Positions 4,986 to 6,929 of a stretch of DNA of 6,929 bases are shown in pieces. Below the pieces are notes generated by a model that was not told the origin of the DNA, ran no database searches, and was given only the letters and a program-made list of their open reading frames with translations. Each line of letters begins with the position of its first letter. The stretch's first letter is position 1. The translations under genes were made by a program, and so were the position numbers. Source of the DNA: RPQJ01 sp035691185 (GTDB lineage Bacteria > Pseudomonadota > Gammaproteobacteria > Steroidobacterales > Steroidobacteraceae); contig DASSJN010000175.1 of the NCBI GenBank assembly GCA_035691185.1, positions 1 through 6,929 on the forward strand, given 5' to 3'.

Positions 4986-6929
4986 ATGGTCGTAGAACTG
5001 GGTTTATTCGCACTCGTGCTGGCCCTGCTGCTGTCGACGGCGCAGGCCCTCTTCGGCCTGGTCGGGCCCCAGCTCGGCAACCGCCGCTGGATGGACGCCG
5101 TGCGTCCCGCCGCCGCCGGCCAATGGGTGTTCGTCGCGCTGTCGTTCGCGGTGCTCGCGTGGGCGTTCTACGTGAACGACTTCTCGGTGCTCTACGTCGC
5201 GAACAACTCGAACTCGGCCCTGCCGGCGTTCTATCGCTTCACCGCCGTGTGGGGCGCGCACGAAGGCTCGCTGCTGCTCTGGGCGCTCGCGCTGTCGAGC
5301 TGGTCCATCGCGGTCGCGTTCTTCAGCCGCAACCTGCCGCAGACCTTCGCCGCCCGCGTGCTCGGCGTGCTCGGCTTCGTCAGCGTCGGCTTCCAGGCGT
5401 TCATCCTGTTCACCTCCAATCCGTTCGAGCGGCTGATCCCGGGCGCGATGGACGGCCAGGACCTGAACCCGCTGTTGCAGGACCCGGCCCTCGCGATCCA
5501 TCCGCCGATGCTGTACCTCGGCTATGTCGGCTTCTCGGTGGCCTTCGCGTTCGCGGTCGCGGCGCTGCTGGAAGGCAAGCTCGACGAGAAGTGGGCGCGC
5601 TGGACGCGGCCCTGGACCACGGTCGCCTGGATGCTGCTGACGGGCGGCATCGCGCTCGGCAGCTGGTGGGCCTACTACGAGCTCGGCTGGGGCGGCTGGT
5701 GGTTCTGGGACCCGGTCGAGAACGCGTCGTTCATGCCGTGGCTGGTCGGCACCGCGCTGATCCATTCGCTGGCGGTCACCGAGAAGCGCGGCCTGTTCAA
5801 GAGCTGGACGCTGCTGCTCGCGATCATCGCGTTCTCGCTGAGCCTGCTCGGCACGTTCCTCGTGCGCTCGGGCGTGCTGGTCTCGGTGCACGCGTTCGCG
5901 AGCGACCCCAGTCGCGGACTGTTCATCCTCGCGTTCCTCGGCTTGTGCGTCGGCGGCTCGCTGGCGCTGTTCGCCTGGCGCGGCCCGATGCTGCGCACCA
6001 GGGGCGGCTTCGACGTCGTCTCGCGCGAGTCGTTCCTGCTGTTCAACAACGTGCTGCTGCTGGTGGCGGCGCTGCTGATCCTGATCGGCACGCTGTATCC
6101 GCTGTTCCTCGACGCGCTGAACATGGGCAAGATCTCGGTCGGCCCGCCGTACTTCAACGTCGTGTTCCTGATCCCGACGCTGCCGCTGCTGCTGCTGCTC
6201 GCGGTCGGCATGCACTCGCTCTGGAAGCACGGCAAGATCGAGGAAAAGAAGGTGCCGTTGCTGGTCATGCTCGGCGCCGCGGCCGTGCTCGGCGTACTGA
6301 TCCCGATCTTCGCCTACGGCGGCTTCCACCCGATGGCCTCGGTCGGCCTGGCGGCGGGCCTGTGGGTGATCCTCTCGTCGCTCTACGAGCCGTTCCAGCG
6401 CCTGCGCCGGCGGCAGTCGCTCTCGCGCGGCGTGCTCGGCATGACCGTCGCCCACATCGGCGTCGGCATGTTCGCGATCGGAGTCACGATCACGCAGAGC
6501 TACCGTATCGAGAAGGACTACGCGCTGCAGCCCGGCGAGTCGGTCGAGATGCAGGGCTACACGTTCCACTTCGACAGCACGAAGCAGGTGCAGGGCCCGA
6601 ACTACGACGCCGTCCAGGCGCACTTCCGCATCACGAAGGACGGTGAACTGGTCGCGGACCTCGAGCCGCAGAAGCGCGTCTACCGGGTGCGCACCATGCC
6701 GATGACCGAGGCGGGCATCGAGGTCGACTGGAACCGCGACCTGTTCGTCGCCATGGGCGAGGACCTCGGCGCGGGCAAGTGGAGCATGCGCCTGCAGTAC
6801 AAGCCGATGGTGCGTTTCATCTGGTTCGGCTGCCTGGTCATGATGATCGGCGGCTTCATCGCGATTCTCGACCGGCGCTTCCGTGCCCGCAGGCAGGAGG
6901 CCGACGAGCGCCTCGGTGCCGGCGGCACC
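4986..6929 (+). CDS. ccmF: Cytochrome c haem lyase subunit CcmF (3' end cut by window)
   Basis: A large polytopic inner-membrane protein that takes haem from CcmE and, with CcmH, joins it to CXXCH motifs of apocytochrome c. 648 codons are visible without a stop; the family is about 640-660 residues, so only a few residues should be missing. The WWD motif is GWGGWWFWDPVENASFMPWL (234-253). Four histidines, H172 (IHPPML), H260, H302 and H490, match H173, H261, H303 and H491 of E. coli CcmF, the ligands of the WWD-site and transmembrane b-type haems. Many hydrophobic helices span residues 1-500, a soluble periplasmic segment lies about 505-608, and a last helix at 610-628 precedes a basic tail (RRFRARRQ). 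This was read directly from the ATG at 4986; NrfE/CcmF paralogues are alternatives, but the operon position supports CcmF. Confidence 0.96.
   Translation, partial: MVVELGLFALVLALLLSTAQALFGLVGPQLGNRRWMDAVRPAAAGQWVFVALSFAVLAWAFYVNDFSVLYVANNSNSALPAFYRFTAVWGAHEGSLLLWALALSSWSIAVAFFSRNLPQTFAARVLGVLGFVSVGFQAFILFTSNPFERLIPGAMDGQDLNPLLQDPALAIHPPMLYLGYVGFSVAFAFAVAALLEGKLDEKWARWTRPWTTVAWMLLTGGIALGSWWAYYELGWGGWWFWDPVENASFMPWLVGTALIHSLAVTEKRGLFKSWTLLLAIIAFSLSLLGTFLVRSGVLVSVHAFASDPSRGLFILAFLGLCVGGSLALFAWRGPMLRTRGGFDVVSRESFLLFNNVLLLVAALLILIGTLYPLFLDALNMGKISVGPPYFNVVFLIPTLPLLLLLAVGMHSLWKHGKIEEKKVPLLVMLGAAAVLGVLIPIFAYGGFHPMASVGLAAGLWVILSSLYEPFQRLRRRQSLSRGVLGMTVAHIGVGMFAIGVTITQSYRIEKDYALQPGESVEMQGYTFHFDSTKQVQGPNYDAVQAHFRITKDGELVADLEPQKRVYRVRTMPMTEAGIEVDWNRDLFVAMGEDLGAGKWSMRLQYKPMVRFIWFGCLVMMIGGFIAILDRRFRARRQEADERLGAGGT

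Noticed and set aside
5004..6623. A 539-codon minus-strand open frame and a 507-codon plus-strand frame (5123-6646) within ccmF
   Set aside because: Both are out of frame with ccmF, which begins at 4986 and carries the WWD motif and all four haem-ligand histidines. The alternative translations are Arg/Glu/Gln-rich or Arg/Ala-rich and match nothing recognisable.
1..6929. Previously undescribed biological system, mobile element or CRISPR array
   Set aside because: All long coding regions belong to well-known families in a standard order; no transposase, integrase, inverted terminal repeats, spaced palindromic repeats or tRNA/rRNA-like sequence were seen.

Overview
This window is a compact, high-GC, all-plus-strand stretch of chromosome, most likely from a proteobacterium. 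The codons end mostly in G or C, and the order ccmA-ccmB-ccmC-ccmD-ccmE-ccmF is the System I cytochrome c maturation arrangement of alpha-, beta- and gammaproteobacteria. I lean towards a gammaproteobacterium such as a Xanthomonadales-like lineage, but the sequence here does not settle that.

Layout. Positions 43-2064 hold a complete 673-residue biotin-dependent carboxylase alpha subunit: biotin carboxylase plus biotin carrier domain in one chain. It is best read as methylcrotonyl-CoA carboxylase alpha (leucine breakdown) and is probably the last gene of an operon entering from the left. A 115-bp gap follows, with weak promoter-like hexamers and a strong GC-rich hairpin. The ccm cluster then fills the rest: ccmA (2180-2812), ccmB (2809-3495), a 57-bp less GC-rich gap, ccmC (3553-4284), a small ccmD (4289-4462), ccmE (4459-4929), a 56-bp gap, and ccmF from 4986, still open at the window edge with 648 codons and so probably nearly complete.

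How the genes work together. CcmA (ATPase) and CcmB (membrane subunit) form an ABC complex with CcmC and CcmD. CcmC and CcmD load haem onto a histidine of the periplasmic chaperone CcmE, and ATP hydrolysis by CcmA releases holo-CcmE. CcmF receives the haem from CcmE and attaches it to apocytochrome c. The thioredoxin-like CcmG/DsbE and CcmH would be expected just right of the window. All key residues that I can place are present (Walker motifs, WWD motifs, the CcmE haem histidine, the four CcmF histidines), so the pathway looks functional. The carboxylase has no biochemical link to it and is probably just a neighbour.

I see no mobile element, CRISPR array, RNA gene or novel defence-like system. 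The remarkable-looking long minus-strand ORFs are shadows caused by high GC. The observations worth a second look are small: heptad repeats at the left edge, CTAGAC motifs restricted to intergenic DNA, the hairpin in the ccmA leader, and the gene overlaps.
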